Both the position numbers and the translations under genes were made by a program. A model generated the notes under the pieces. It was not told where the DNA came from and did no database searches. It saw only the letters and a list, made by a program, of their open reading frames with translations. A stretch of 64,000 bases of DNA. Origin: Roseococcus suduntuyensis. Lineage in GTDB: Bacteria > Pseudomonadota > Alphaproteobacteria > Acetobacterales > Acetobacteraceae. The first letter of the stretch is position 1. Every line of letters begins with the position of its first letter. Positions 50,834 to 60,891 of this stretch are shown one piece after another. The DNA is taken from contig NZ_JACIDJ010000003.1 in NCBI RefSeq assembly GCF_014196305.1, positions 248,001 through 312,000 on the forward strand, read 5' to 3'.

Positions 50834-52182
50834 CGGCGCTGCCCCCCGCCCAGCCGGCGTTCCAGGTTCATGCTGTATTGCGACATGGCGAAGCAGAACA
50901 CGAAGTAGATCATCGTGATGAAGAAGAAGGGCTCGATGAACAGGCCCAGCCAGCGCGTGTCCTCGCCCACCGCGCGCGCCATGCTCAGCATGTCGAAGAG
51001 GCCGATGATGGACACCAGCGTGGTGTCCTTGAACAGCCCGATGAAGTTCCCGACGATGGCCGGGATCATGATGCGCAGCGCCTGCGGCAGGATGATGAGC
51101 GTGGTGGACTGCCAGTAGCCCAGCCCCATGGCGGCCGCGGCCTCGTATTGGCCCTTGGGGATGGCCTGCAGCCCGCCGCGCACGATCTCGGCCATGTAGG
51201 CGGCGGCGAAGAGGCAGACGGCCACGATGGCGCGCAGCAACCGGTCCACCTCCACCCCCACCGGCAGGAAGAGCGGCAGCATGGTGTTGAACATGAACAG
51301 GATGGTGATGAGCGGCACCGAGCGGAACAGCTCGATGAAGGCGACGCAGAAGCCACGGATCAGCGGCATGGAGGAACGCCGCCCCAGCGCCAGCAGCACC
51401 CCCGCCGGCAGCGAGAAGGTGATGCCGATGCCCGAGATCACCATGGTGAGGAACAGGCCGCCCCAGAGCCGCGTCGGCACCGCCACCAGTTGCCAGCGCG
51501 AGACGATGAGCAGGGCCGTGACGAACAGCGCCGCCCAGGCCAGCTGCCGCACCAGGCGCGCACGCTCGGGGACGGGATCGGGGCCGGCCAGGGTGTGGAC
51601 CAGCAGGGGAATGAAGCCCTGGCCCGTCCGCATCTCGCTGATCGCGGTCAGCCAGACCCAGAAGAAGGTGGCGAGGCTGCCCGCCACCAGCACCATCCAG
51701 ATCCAGCCCTTCTCCCCGCCCAGAAACAGGTAGGAGACGAGGAAGGGATAGACCAGCACCGCCGTCAGCCCGATGGCCACCTTGGACTTCACCCGCGGCA
51801 GGAACAGCGGCAGCGCCCACAGCACCAGGATCAAGGCACCGAGGTCAATGCGCCACACCTGGTCCTTGGGGTAGAGGCCGTAGATCAGGTTGGGCAGCCA
51901 GGCGATGACGCCCGGCCAGCAGGCGCCCGAGCGCCCCACCGCGTCCAGACAGGCGCGGCGGTTGGGCGCGTCCCACACCGCATTGATCAGCGCCCAGGAG
52001 ATGATGGCCTCCAGGAAGACGTAGAGGATGTAGGCGCCCAGCAGCGTCAGGATGGCGTTCGGCACCGAGGAGAAAAGGTTGGCGCGCAGCCAGCCCATCA
52101 CCCCCACCGTGCTGGGCGGCGGCGGCGCCGAGGGGCGCGGCGTGAAGACGAGCGGCGGCGCGGGCGTGTGGTCAGGGGCCAT
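50830..52182 (-). CDS. aapM: General L-amino acid ABC transporter permease AapM
   Basis: 450 residues with a long N-terminal extension and about eight membrane segments; the HisM-type permease domain with the EAA-like loop ([24 protein letters not shown]) is near residues 330-355. Length and extension agree with AapM of rhizobia rather than with short HisM proteins. It starts 3 nt after aapQ. The N-terminal residues are Pro-rich and cytoplasmic. Confidence 0.9.
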   Translation of the reverse strand: MAPDHTPAPPLVFTPRPSAPPPPSTVGVMGWLRANLFSSVPNAILTLLGAYILYVFLEAIISWALINAVWDAPNRRACLDAVGRSGACWPGVIAWLPNLIYGLYPKDQVWRIDLGALILVLWALPLFLPRVKSKVAIGLTAVLVYPFLVSYLFLGGEKGWIWMVLVAGSLATFFWVWLTAISEMRTGQGFIPLLVHTLAGPDPVPERARLVRQLAWAALFVTALLIVSRWQLVAVPTRLWGGLFLTMVISGIGITFSLPAGVLLALGRRSSMPLIRGFCVAFIELFRSVPLITILFMFNTMLPLFLPVGVEVDRLLRAIVAVCLFAAAYMAEIVRGGLQAIPKGQYEAAAAMGLGYWQSTTLIILPQALRIMIPAIVGNFIGLFKDTTLVSIIGLFDMLSMARAVGEDTRWLGLFIEPFFFITMIYFVFCFAMSQYSMNLERRLGGGQRR

Positions 52183-52185
52183 GGC

Positions 52186-53370
52186 TCAACGCTCCGTCAG
52201 CTGCATGCGGCGGTTGTAGAGGTTGAGCAGGCCCGACACGGCAAGGCTCACCACGCAGTAGAAGGCCATGGTCATCGCCACGATCGGGATGGCTCGGCCC
52301 GACTGGTTGAGCGAGGTGTTCATCCACACGCTCACCAGGTCGGGGAAGCCGATGGCGATGGCCAGTGACGAGTTCTTCGTCAGGTTCAGGTACTGGCTGA
52401 TGAGCGGCGGGATGATCACGCGCATGGCCTGCGGCAGGATGATGAAGCGCATGGTGCGCGACGGCTTCACGCCCAGCGCGCGCGCCGCTTCCGTCTGGCC
52501 GTGGGCCACCGACTGGATGCCCGCGCGCACGATCTCCGCGATGAAGCAGGAGGTGTAGATGGAGAGCGCGACCACCAGCGCGCAGAAGGCCGGCGGCACG
52601 CTGAGGCCGCCCACGAAGTTGAAGCCGCGCAGCGCGGGCCAGTCCCAGGCGAGCGGCGCGCCGGACGCGTAGAACACCGCGAGGGGGAGCAGGATGATGA
52701 GCGCGGTGGCCGCCGTGCCGCCCGGGAAGATGCGCCCCGTGGCGCGGCGGCGGCGGTTGGACCACATGACGATCCCGACCGCGCCCAGCACCGCGACCAG
52801 CAGCGCGGCCAGCGTCCAGCCGAAGCCCTCCTGCGGCACCGGGCCCGGCATGTAGAAGCCGCGGTTGTTCAGGAAGAAGAGGCCGCCCCAGTCGATGCTC
52901 TCGCGCGGGCGGGGCAGCAGGTTGAAGACGCCGAAATACCACGCGATGATCTGCAGCAGCAGCGGCGTGTTGCGCAGCACCTCGATGTACCAGCGCGCCA
53001 GCGTCCCGATCAGCCAGTTGGTGGACAACCGCGCCAGCCCCACGATGAGGCCGATGATGGTGGCGAAGACGATGCCGATGACGGCCACCAGCAGCGTGTT
53101 CGCGATGCCCACCTGGAAGACGCGCAGATAGCTGTCGCCCTCGCGATACGGGATCAGCGTGAAGGCGATGTTGAACCCGGCGGACACATCCAGGAAGTCG
53201 AACCCCGCGGACATGTTCCGCTGGGACATGTTCGTGATGGTGTTCGAGACGAGGTAGTAGAGCAGCCCCGTGACCGCCACGAACACCGCGGCCTGGTAGA
53301 AGAAGGCCCGCACGCCGGCATCATTGAGGAAGGAAGGGCGCGGCGGCGCCGTGCTGGTGCTGCTGGACAT
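52186..53370 (-). CDS. aapQ: General L-amino acid ABC transporter permease AapQ
   Basis: 394 residues, about eight membrane helices. An N-terminal segment (FYQAAVFVAVTGLLYYLVSNT) and GFDFLDVSAGFNIAF match AapQ-type permeases; the coupling loop with EIVRAGIQSVAHGQTEAARALG (about residues 300-320) contacts AapP. With AapM it forms the membrane channel for a broad range of L-amino acids. A strong hairpin separates it from aapJ upstream. Confidence 0.9.
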   Translation of the reverse strand: MSSSTSTAPPRPSFLNDAGVRAFFYQAAVFVAVTGLLYYLVSNTITNMSQRNMSAGFDFLDVSAGFNIAFTLIPYREGDSYLRVFQVGIANTLLVAVIGIVFATIIGLIVGLARLSTNWLIGTLARWYIEVLRNTPLLLQIIAWYFGVFNLLPRPRESIDWGGLFFLNNRGFYMPGPVPQEGFGWTLAALLVAVLGAVGIVMWSNRRRRATGRIFPGGTAATALIILLPLAVFYASGAPLAWDWPALRGFNFVGGLSVPPAFCALVVALSIYTSCFIAEIVRAGIQSVAHGQTEAARALGVKPSRTMRFIILPQAMRVIIPPLISQYLNLTKNSSLAIAIGFPDLVSVWMNTSLNQSGRAIPIVAMTMAFYCVVSLAVSGLLNLYNRRMQLTER

Positions 53371-53393
53371 GCGGGACCTGTTCCGGAAATGGG

Positions 53394-53418
53394 GGGGCCG
53401 CGCCCGGCGCGCGGCCCC
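53394..53418 (-). other. aapJ-aapQ intercistronic hairpin
   Basis: A perfect 10-bp inverted repeat GGGGCCGCGC / GCGCGGCCCC with a 5-nt loop lies 24 nt after the aapJ stop and 24 nt before the aapQ start. As in other binding-protein operons, such a hairpin may protect or attenuate the message so that more binding protein than permease is made. No U tract follows on the minus strand. Confidence 0.6.
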
Positions 53419-53441
53419 GTTTCAGCGCTGCGGCGTCGGGA

Positions 53442-54467
53442 TCACCGGAACGGCATGGCGTACATCAGCCCGCCATTGGTCCAGAGCGCGTTGAGCGAGT
53501 TCGCGCGGGGAATGCCCACGGGCGTGTTGGCGCCCACATGGCGCTCATACGCCTCGCCGTAATTGCCGATGTGGCGGATGACGCGGACCATGAAGTCGGC
53601 CGGCAGGCCCATGCCCTGCCCCACATTGCCCTCGGTGCCGAGCAGGCGACGGATGCCGGGGTTGGTGGAGCGCTGCATCTCGGCCAGGTTGCCCTGGTTC
53701 ACGCCCATCTCCTCCGCCTCGATCATCCCGTAGAGGACCCAGCGGACGATATCGCCCCAGTTCTGGTCACCATGGCGCACCACGGGGCCGAGCGGCTCCT
53801 TCGAGATGGTCTCGGGCAGGATGATGTGGTCGTTCGGGCTCGGGAAGGCGGCGCGGCGCGAGGCCAGGCCAGACTTGTCATTGGTGTAGGCATCGCAGCC
53901 GCCACCCAGATAGGTCTCGACCAGCACGTTGACGTTCTCGTTCGTCACCGCGCGGAAGGTCATGTTGTTGGCGCGGAAATAGTCGGCGAGGTTCAGCTCG
54001 GTCGTCGTGCCGGTCAGCACGCAGACCGTGGCGCCGTCGAGTTGGCGGGCCGAGGTGATGTTGGACGCGCGCGGCACCAGGAAGCCCTGGCCGTCATAGA
54101 AGTTCACGCCGGCGAATTCGAGGCCGAGCTGCGTGTCGCGCACCGCCGTCCAGGTGGTGGTGCGGGAGAGCATGTCGCTCTCGCCATTGGCCAGCGAGGT
54201 GAAGCGCACGGCCGAGGTCACCGACTGGTACTGCACGCGGTTGGGGTCGTCGAAGATGGCCGCGGCGACGGCGCGGCACATGTCCACATCGAGACCGGAC
54301 CAGGTGCCGTTGGCGGCCAGCGCGTAGAAGCCCGGTGTGGGCAGGCCCACCTGGCAGTTCAGGCTGCCGCGGGTGCGGACCTGCTGCAGCGTCGCTTGGG
54401 CATAGGCGGCGGTGCTGACCGTCACCATCGCCGCGGCGGCGGCGAGGAGGGTGAGTCCCAGTTTCAT
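53442..54467 (-). CDS. aapJ: General L-amino acid ABC transporter substrate-binding protein
   Basis: 341 residues. Signal peptide LTLLAAAAAMVTVSTAAYAQ (cleavage near residue 25), then a type II periplasmic fold: TRGSLNCQVGLPTPGFYALAANGTWSGLDVDMCRAVAAAI, ligand region RTTTWTAVRD, GGGCDAYTNDKSGLASRR, and the C-terminal GLMYAMPFR typical of AapJ. It captures L-amino acids in the periplasm for AapQMP. The ATG at 54467 begins the signal peptide; further upstream frame lacks one. A 528-nt gene-free gap lies upstream and should hold the operon promoter. Confidence 0.93.
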   Translation of the reverse strand: MKLGLTLLAAAAAMVTVSTAAYAQATLQQVRTRGSLNCQVGLPTPGFYALAANGTWSGLDVDMCRAVAAAIFDDPNRVQYQSVTSAVRFTSLANGESDMLSRTTTWTAVRDTQLGLEFAGVNFYDGQGFLVPRASNITSARQLDGATVCVLTGTTTELNLADYFRANNMTFRAVTNENVNVLVETYLGGGCDAYTNDKSGLASRRAAFPSPNDHIILPETISKEPLGPVVRHGDQNWGDIVRWVLYGMIEAEEMGVNQGNLAEMQRSTNPGIRRLLGTEGNVGQGMGLPADFMVRVIRHIGNYGEAYERHVGANTPVGIPRANSLNALWTNGGLMYAMPFR

Positions 54468-54995
54468 TTTGGTGTACTCCCAGACGTTGAAGGCAGCCTC
54501 ATGCGCCGAGGGCACATGCGGCCGTCTGCGCGGGGGAAGCATGACGGTTGTCACCATCCCGGTTCAACCGGATCGTGACGCTGCCGTGCATTTCCCAACC
54601 TCGCATGCCGGAACGGTACGTGACGGCAAGGGGGCGTGCCACGCGCGTCTTGCCTGGCGCGCAGGCGAATCTGGGGCGCTGGACAAGGGCATGCCGATGA
54701 TCTGGTCAAAGGTCCGCATCCGCGCCGGAAAAGCGTGCAGATGCGCGATGTCACATGGCGTCAGCAGGCAAGGTGAACCGGTGGGGCTTGCGCCGGAATC
54801 GGCGCGCCCTGCCCGCCCCCGGCCAGTCAGGCGGGCACGAATCCAGCACCAGCCTGGAAGCCGCAGCGGTCATGTCTTGCGGTTGTCTTGTCGCGAGGGT
54901 CAATTCCCTGGCGATGGCGCGGCCATGACCGCGCCATCGCTTTGGTTACTCGCGTGGATGCTGGTGGGCTGGCCCCGGCAGGCCGGCACCTGGCT
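54468..54995. other. 528-nt gene-free gap with a 12-bp hairpin
   Basis: No convincing gene was found on either strand; reading frames here are without ribosome binding sites or recognisable domains. It contains the promoter region of aapJ (reading leftward) and, at 54911-54940, a perfect 12-bp stem (GCGATGGCGCGG with its complement, loop CCATGA). The hairpin is 56 nt beyond the dppF stop and is the likely end of the dpp transcript, but its T-rich flank (TTTGGTT) is on the other strand. Runs of T- and G-rich sequence around 54550-54760 differ slightly from the flanking composition. Confidence 0.5.
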
Positions 54996-55991
54996 TCAGC
55001 CGCGCAGGTGGCAGGACACCCAGTGGCCGGGCGTGGACTCGCGCAGTTCCGGCACCGTGTCGGCGCAGGGCGAGGGCTTCTTGGCAATCGGGCAGCGCGT
55101 GTGGAAATGGCAGCCCGAAGGGGGGCGCAGCGGGTTCGGCACGTCCCCCTGCAACATGATGCGCTTGCGCTTCACGGTCGGGTCCGGGATGGGCACGGCC
55201 GAAAGCAGCGCCTCGGTGTAGGGATGCAGCGGGTTGGTGTAGAGGTCCCGCGCCGAGGCGATCTCGACGATGCGGCCCAGATACATCACCGCCACGCGGT
55301 CGGAGGTGTGCTCCACCACGCTCAGGTCATGGGCGATGAAGAGGTAGGTGAGGCCCAGCTTCTCCTGCAGATCCTCCAGCAGGTTCACCACCTGCGCCTG
55401 GATGGACACGTCCAGCGCCGAGACGGGCTCATCGCAGACCACGAGCTTGGGCGAGACCGCCAGCGCGCGCGCGATGCCGATGCGCTGGCGCTGCCCGCCC
55501 GAGAATTCATGCGGGAAGCGGCGCATCTGGTCGGCCTTGAGGCCCACCGTCTCCATCAGCTCCACCACCCGGTCCTCGCGCTCGCGCGCGGACTTGGCGA
55601 GGCCATGGATGACCAGTGCCTCGCCGATGATGGAGCCCACCGTCATGCGCGGGTTCAGGCTGGCGAAGGGGTCCTGGAAGATGATCTGCATGTCCCGGCG
55701 CAGGCTGCCGAGCTGCTCATTGTCGAGCGCGGTCACGTCCTGGCCCTGGAACCAGACCTGGCCGGAGGTGGGCTCGATCAGGCGCAGGATCAGGCGGCCG
55801 GTGGTGGACTTGCCGCAACCGCTCTCGCCCACCAGACCCAGTGTCTCGCCGGGGTTGAGGGTGAAGCTGACATCGCTGACCGCGTGCACATGGTCCACAG
55901 TGCGGCGCAGCAGACCGCCCTTCACCGGGAACTTCTTCACCAGGTTCTGGACGCGCAGGAGGGGTTCGGTCATGGGCGCGGAGGAATCCAT
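54996..55991 (-). CDS. dppF: Dipeptide/oligopeptide ABC transporter ATP-binding protein (DppF/OppF type)
   Basis: 331 residues: Walker [10 protein letters not shown] (near residue 54), [12 protein letters not shown]-loop, FSGGQRQRI signature, [12 protein letters not shown] Walker B, and the C-terminal oligo_HPY domain with [19 protein letters not shown]. The start at 55991 shares one base with the dppD stop (TGATG). With DppD it forms the ATPase pair of the transporter. The last gene of the operon. Confidence 0.91.
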   Translation of the reverse strand: MDSSAPMTEPLLRVQNLVKKFPVKGGLLRRTVDHVHAVSDVSFTLNPGETLGLVGESGCGKSTTGRLILRLIEPTSGQVWFQGQDVTALDNEQLGSLRRDMQIIFQDPFASLNPRMTVGSIIGEALVIHGLAKSAREREDRVVELMETVGLKADQMRRFPHEFSGGQRQRIGIARALAVSPKLVVCDEPVSALDVSIQAQVVNLLEDLQEKLGLTYLFIAHDLSVVEHTSDRVAVMYLGRIVEIASARDLYTNPLHPYTEALLSAVPIPDPTVKRKRIMLQGDVPNPLRPPSGCHFHTRCPIAKKPSPCADTVPELRESTPGHWVSCHLRG

Positions 55992-57004
55992 CAGAGAATG
56001 CACGCCGCCTTGTGCCCCGGCGCCTTCTCGACCAGCGGCGGTTCGGCGGCGAGGCAGGCCTCGGTCACGTAGCGGCAGCGCGCGGCGAAGCGGCAGCCCT
56101 TGGGCGGGTTCAGCAGGGAGGGCACGGTGCCGGGAATGGCTTCCAGCCGCGTGTGGGTCGTGGCGGCGAGGTCAATGCGCGGGATCGAGCGGATCAGCCC
56201 CTGGGTGTAGGGGTGGCGGGGGTTGGCGAAGAGGTCCTCGACCGTCGCCTCCTCCACCACCTTGCCCGCATACATCACGACCACGCGCTGCGCCGTCTCG
56301 GCCACCACCCCCATGGCGTGGGTGATGAGCATGACGGCCATGCCCAGGCGTTCCTTCATCTCGGTCAGCAGTTCGAGAATCTGGGCCTGGATGGTGACGT
56401 CGAGCGCGGTGGTCGGCTCGTCCGCGATCAGCAGCTTCGGATTGCAGGAGAGCGCCATGGCGATCATGACGCGCTGGCGCATGCCGCCCGAGAACTGGTG
56501 CGGGTAGTCGTGCACGCGCCGCTGCGGGCTCGGGATGTTGACCAGCCGCAGCATGTCCGCCGCGCGCTCATAGGCCGCCTTCTTCGACAGGCCCTCATGG
56601 TGGCGCACCGTCTCGGCGATCTGCTGCCCCACGGTGTAGACGGGGTTGAGCGAGGTCATCGGCTCCTGGAAGACGATGCCGATCTGCTTGGAGCGGATGG
56701 CGCGCATCTGCGCCGGCGACATGGGGACGATGTCGCGCCCCTCGAACATGATGCTGCCGGCCACGATCTTGCCGGGCGGCATCGCGATGAGCTTCAGCAC
56801 CGTCATGGCGGTCACGGTCTTGCCGCAGCCGCTCTCGCCCACCACGCAGACCGTCTCGCCACGGTCCACGCCGATGTCCACGCCGTCCACGGCGCGCACC
56901 ATGCCGTCATCGGTGCGGAAATGCACCTTGAGGCCGCTGATCTCCAGCAGGCGCTGGCCCACCGCCGCGGGGACGGGGCGCGCTTGGGTCGTGCTCGCGC
57001 TCAT
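55991..57004 (-). CDS. dppD: Dipeptide/oligopeptide ABC transporter ATP-binding protein (DppD/OppD type)
   Basis: 337 residues: Walker [28 protein letters not shown], signature [15 protein letters not shown], Walker [14 protein letters not shown], and the cysteine-rich C-terminal segment (CRFAARC, CLAAEPP) of OppD/DppD proteins, which often holds an iron-sulfur cluster. The ATG at 57004 overlaps the dppC stop by 4 nt. Confidence 0.91.
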   Translation of the reverse strand: MSASTTQARPVPAAVGQRLLEISGLKVHFRTDDGMVRAVDGVDIGVDRGETVCVVGESGCGKTVTAMTVLKLIAMPPGKIVAGSIMFEGRDIVPMSPAQMRAIRSKQIGIVFQEPMTSLNPVYTVGQQIAETVRHHEGLSKKAAYERAADMLRLVNIPSPQRRVHDYPHQFSGGMRQRVMIAMALSCNPKLLIADEPTTALDVTIQAQILELLTEMKERLGMAVMLITHAMGVVAETAQRVVVMYAGKVVEEATVEDLFANPRHPYTQGLIRSIPRIDLAATTHTRLEAIPGTVPSLLNPPKGCRFAARCRYVTEACLAAEPPLVEKAPGHKAACIL

Positions 57005-57960
57005 TTCACGCGCCTCGGGTCGAGGGCGTCGCGCAATCCATCGCCCACGAAGTTGATGCTGAGCACCGTGAGGAAGATGGCGAGGCCGGGAAACAGCGCC
57101 CAATGCGGCGCGAAGTCGAGATTGTCCTTGGCATCGAACAAGAGGCGCCCCCAGGTCGGGATGTCGGGCGGGAAACCCAGGCCCAGGAAGGAGAGCGTGC
57201 TCTCCGCGATGATGGCGGCCGCCACGTCGATGGTGGCGGCGACGATGACGGGGCCGAGCGCGTTGGGCAGGATGTGCTTCCACACCAGCCGGAAGCGCGA
57301 GGCGCCGAGCGCGCGGGCGGCCTCCACGAACTCCTTCTCGCGGAGTGAGAAGAACTGCGCGCGGACGAGGCGCGCCACCTGCATCCAGTTGAACAGGCCG
57401 ATGATGGTGACGATGAGGATGAAGACGCCCATCTCCGGCCCCACCACGCCCGTCAGCGCGTCGCGGAACAGATAGATGATGAGCAGCAGCAGCGGCAGCT
57501 GCGGCAGGGAGAGGAACAGGTCCGTCACCCACATCAGCGCGGCGTCGGTCTTGCCGCCCGCCATGCCGGCGAGCGAGCCCACCAGCACGCCCACGAAGAC
57601 CGCCACGAACATCGCGGCGAAGCCCACCGCGAGCGAGATGCGCCCGCCATAGAGGATGCGCGCCAGCAGGTCCTGCCCGAGGTCATCGGTGCCGAGCGGA
57701 TGGTCCCAGGAGGGGCCTTGCAGCCGCACCGAGAAATCAATGCCGTCGATCGGCACCCGGTAGAACAGGGGGCCGACGAGCACCGCCACGATCATCGTGA
57801 TCAGGATGCCCGAGCACACCACCGCCAGCCGGTGCTTGCGGAAGCGCCGCCATGCATCCTGCCAGGGTGAGATGGGAGGCCGCCGGGCCTCGGGCGTCAC
57901 GAGGACACCCGGGGCGCCCCCGGCGCTAACGGTAGCTGATACGGGGGTCGAGCCAGCCAT
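57001..57960 (-). CDS. dppC: Dipeptide/oligopeptide ABC transporter permease (DppC/OppC type)
   Basis: About 319 residues with the OppC_N segment (WQDAWRRFRKHRLAVVCSGILI, first helix) and five to six helices; the coupling-loop sequence EAARALGASRFRLVWKHILPNALGPVI is diagnostic. Start uncertain: the Met at 57960 overlaps dppB by 35 nt, while a GTG at 57900 (MTPEARRPP..) lies after the dppB stop but lacks a ribosome binding site. C-terminus ends DPRRVK, as normal. Confidence 0.88.
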   Translation of the reverse strand: MAGSTPVSATVSAGGAPGVLVTPEARRPPISPWQDAWRRFRKHRLAVVCSGILITMIVAVLVGPLFYRVPIDGIDFSVRLQGPSWDHPLGTDDLGQDLLARILYGGRISLAVGFAAMFVAVFVGVLVGSLAGMAGGKTDAALMWVTDLFLSLPQLPLLLLIIYLFRDALTGVVGPEMGVFILIVTIIGLFNWMQVARLVRAQFFSLREKEFVEAARALGASRFRLVWKHILPNALGPVIVAATIDVAAAIIAESTLSFLGLGFPPDIPTWGRLLFDAKDNLDFAPHWALFPGLAIFLTVLSINFVGDGLRDALDPRRVK

Positions 57961-58885
57961 AAATGATGTCCGCAAGCAGGTTGAAGAAGATGACGAGGCA
58001 GGCGAAGACGAAGGTGACCGCCATGATCACCGGCGTGTCATTCGCCAGGATCGCGGTGATCAGCAGCGAACCGATGCCCGGCACGCGGAAGATCTGCTCC
58101 GTCACGATGGCGCCGCCGAAGACGATGGGCATTTGCAGCGCCACCAGCGTCACCACGGGAATGAGCGCGTTGCGGACGACGTGGCGGATGGTCACGCGGC
58201 TCTCGGGCAGGCCCTTGGCGCGCGCCGTGGTCACGTGGTCCAGACGGATCACGTCCAGCACGGCCGAGCGGACGAAGCGCGTCCAGGCCGCGCCCTGGAA
58301 CAGCCCCAGCACCAGCACCGGCATGATGGACTGCCGGATGTGCTCCCACCACCACTGCCAGCCCGTGGCGGTGATGTTGGTGTTGTAGACGAAGGGCAGC
58401 CAGCCGAGCCAGATCGAGAAGAACATGATGAACAACAGGCCGGTGAAGAAGGTGGGCAGCGAGAAGCCCACGAAGGCCAAGGTGTTCACCACCTGGTCGA
58501 AGATGGAATAGGGCCGGGTCGCGGCCAGCACGCCCACCGGCAGCGCGATGGCGAGTGCCAGGATCTGCGAGCTGCCGATCACGATCAGCGTTGTGGGCAG
58601 GCGCTGCAGGATCAGCTGGTCCACATTGATGCGGCTGACGAAGGAGAAGCCCCACTCGCCCTGCAGCATGGCGAACAGCCAGCGGAAGTAGCGGATGTAG
58701 ATGGGGTCATCCATGCCGAGCGAGGCGCGCAGTTGCAGGCGCACCTCGGGCGGGATGGCGGGATTCGTCGCCAGCTCCTCGAAGGGATCTCCGGGAGCGA
58801 GCGCGAGCACGGTGAAGAGGATGACGCTGATCCCGAGCAAGCTCGGGATCGCGATCATCAAACGACGGATCAGGTATTGGGTCAC
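57926..58885 (-). CDS. dppB: Dipeptide/oligopeptide ABC transporter permease (DppB/OppB type)
   Basis: 319 residues from a GTG at 58885, 9 nt after the first binding-protein gene. The N-terminal YLIRRLMIAIPSLLGISVILF, the substrate-side loop LGMDDPIYIRYFRWL, the coupling loop TARAKGLPESRVTIRHVVRNALIPVV, and C-terminal DPRISYR define OppB-type permeases. It pairs with DppC in the inner membrane. Confidence 0.9.
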   Translation of the reverse strand: MTQYLIRRLMIAIPSLLGISVILFTVLALAPGDPFEELATNPAIPPEVRLQLRASLGMDDPIYIRYFRWLFAMLQGEWGFSFVSRINVDQLILQRLPTTLIVIGSSQILALAIALPVGVLAATRPYSIFDQVVNTLAFVGFSLPTFFTGLLFIMFFSIWLGWLPFVYNTNITATGWQWWWEHIRQSIMPVLVLGLFQGAAWTRFVRSAVLDVIRLDHVTTARAKGLPESRVTIRHVVRNALIPVVTLVALQMPIVFGGAIVTEQIFRVPGIGSLLITAILANDTPVIMAVTFVFACLVIFFNLLADIIYGWLDPRISYR

Positions 58886-58894
58886 TTGGGGAAA

Positions 58895-60697
58895 TCAGCC
58901 CTCGCGGAACCAGTCGGAGAGCAGCCAGTGGGTGTTGTCCCACGCGCTCAGCACCGGGCGCAGGTTCCGCAGGCTGGCCGAGACCAGCGGGCGCTTCACC
59001 AGCGGGATGATGTGGTTGCTGCCCACGATCAGGTCGTTCAGGCGGATGAACATCTCGGCCCGCTTCACCGGGTCCAGCTCGTTCTCGGCCTGGCGGAAGA
59101 TGTTGTCGTATTCCTCGTTCCGCCAGCGGACGATGTTGCGGCCCTGCCAATTGTTGGCACGCTGCGACACTTCCCACGACACGTACTGGTTCATGAACCG
59201 CTGCGGGTCCGCCTGCGGCATGGTGGTCGTGTACATCTGCATGTCGGCGTAGAACTTCGGGAAGGTGTCCGGGTTCGCCACATCGGCCGAGAAGAACACC
59301 GAGGCCGTGACCGACTTCAGATCGAGGTTGATGCCCGCACGCTGCGCCGCCTGGCGGTAGATCGCCTGGGTGCGCTGGCGCGGCGCGTTGACCGAGGTCT
59401 GGTACACGAAGGACAGGCGCACGCCGTCCTTGGCGCGCACGCCGTCGCGGCCGCGCACCCAGCCCGCCGCGTCTAGGATCTCGTTCGCGCGCTGCACGTT
59501 GAACTCGTGGCGCAGGTTGGTCGAGTTGAAGCGCGGCGGGTTGTTCAGGAAGTTGGCCGTGGCCGGGCCGCCGCGGCCATAGATGAACTGCTGCAGCGCG
59601 TTGCGGTCGATCAGTAGGGCCATCGCCTGGCGCACCGCGGGGTCGCGGAAGGCCGGGTGCTGGGTGCTGATGTGCGAACGCTCGCCATCCACCTCGCGGT
59701 TCGGGTCGGTGACGTTGAGCTGCACGAACTCGATGTTGCCGCCATCCACGATGTTCACGCGGCCGCGGTTGGCCGCCTCCAGGCGAACCAGCAGCTCATC
59801 CTCGACCTGCAGGTTCCAGGCGTAGTCGAAGTCGCCGGTCTGCAGCACGGCGCGCGCGGCGGAGACCGCATCACCCCCGCCCTTCACCTCGATCGTGTCG
59901 AAGTAGGGGCGGTTCTCGCCGTGATAGGTCGGGTTCAGCGCACCGATCAGGTTGTCGCCGGGCGCGAAGCTCACGAAGCGATAGGGACCGGTGCCCACGG
60001 GGCGCAGGTTGGTGGGGGCGTCACGCGCGGTGGCGCCCACGAACCCGCTGAAGAGGTGCTGCGGGATGATGCAGCCGGCCGAGGCCACGAAGGCATCCGC
60101 CCAGAACGGCGTCGGCCGCTCGAACTCAACGCGCACCGTGTGGCTGTCCACCTTCACCACGTTCACGTCGCGGTAGCTGCCGCTGGTGGTGGTGGCATTG
60201 GCCGGGTTGCGGGCATATTCCCAGGTGAAGACGACGTCGTCGGCCGTGAAGTCCTGGCCATCATGCCACTTTACGCCGCGCTTCAGCTTCCAGGTGACGG
60301 CCCGGCCGTCCTCGCGCAGCCCGCCATTCTCGATGGAGGGGATCTCGGCGGCCAGGATGGGCACCAGCGTGCCGTCCGTGGCCCAGCCGGCCAGCGGCTC
60401 GTAGAAGACGCGGCTCGACTCCTGGTTGGTGGTGCCCACCGCGAAATGCGGGTTCAGCAGGGTGGAGGCCTGCCAGTAGAGGATGCGAAGCGCCCCGCCG
60501 CCGCCGCGCCGCGTGGGGGTATAGGCCGGGATGGAGCCCGCCTGCGCCTGGGCCGAGCCGGCACCCGCGATGGCCAGCAGCTGCGTCGCCATCGGCGCCG
60601 TCATGCCGAGCGCCACCATGCGCGTGACGAAACCACGGCGCGACAGCGAACCACGCTTCACGCGCCCGATCATCTGGCGCAGATCATCTTCTCTCAT
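58895..60697 (-). CDS. Peptide-type ABC transporter substrate-binding protein, tandem copy 1 (Tat signal)
   Basis: 600 residues, SBP_bac_5 (OppA/DppA) family. The N-terminus has a twin-arginine motif in SLSRRGFVTRMVALG followed by a hydrophobic stretch ending SAQAQ, so it is exported folded by Tat. The body has RVFYEPLAGWATDGTLVPILA, VTWKLKRGVKWHDGQDFTADDV (domain core), and ALLIDRNALQQFIYGRGG. The neighbouring gene at 60892-62691 is a close paralogue of nearly the same length. It feeds dppBCDF, which begins 9 nt after its stop. Confidence 0.91.
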   Translation of the reverse strand: MREDDLRQMIGRVKRGSLSRRGFVTRMVALGMTAPMATQLLAIAGAGSAQAQAGSIPAYTPTRRGGGGALRILYWQASTLLNPHFAVGTTNQESSRVFYEPLAGWATDGTLVPILAAEIPSIENGGLREDGRAVTWKLKRGVKWHDGQDFTADDVVFTWEYARNPANATTTSGSYRDVNVVKVDSHTVRVEFERPTPFWADAFVASAGCIIPQHLFSGFVGATARDAPTNLRPVGTGPYRFVSFAPGDNLIGALNPTYHGENRPYFDTIEVKGGGDAVSAARAVLQTGDFDYAWNLQVEDELLVRLEAANRGRVNIVDGGNIEFVQLNVTDPNREVDGERSHISTQHPAFRDPAVRQAMALLIDRNALQQFIYGRGGPATANFLNNPPRFNSTNLRHEFNVQRANEILDAAGWVRGRDGVRAKDGVRLSFVYQTSVNAPRQRTQAIYRQAAQRAGINLDLKSVTASVFFSADVANPDTFPKFYADMQMYTTTMPQADPQRFMNQYVSWEVSQRANNWQGRNIVRWRNEEYDNIFRQAENELDPVKRAEMFIRLNDLIVGSNHIIPLVKRPLVSASLRNLRPVLSAWDNTHWLLSDWFREG

Positions 60698-60891
60698 TTA
60701 ACTCTCCCAGATCACAGCCTTGCCCACGCCGCCGGTTTCTCGCCGGTCGGTAGGGTCGCCTCTTCCTGCGCCAAGGCTATAGCACCGCCCACGGCGCGCA
60801 CCACCCTTTTGTGAAGACCGTGTGATGGCGCGCGACGCCCCGCCTGCACAGAGGCTGGGCGCCACATGCCGCACGCCGAGGCAGGCGCGCG

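Noticed and set aside
54412-55221. 269-codon plus-strand frame across the aapJ-dppF gap
   Set aside because: Overlaps both real genes antisense, lacks a ribosome binding site and any family pattern.
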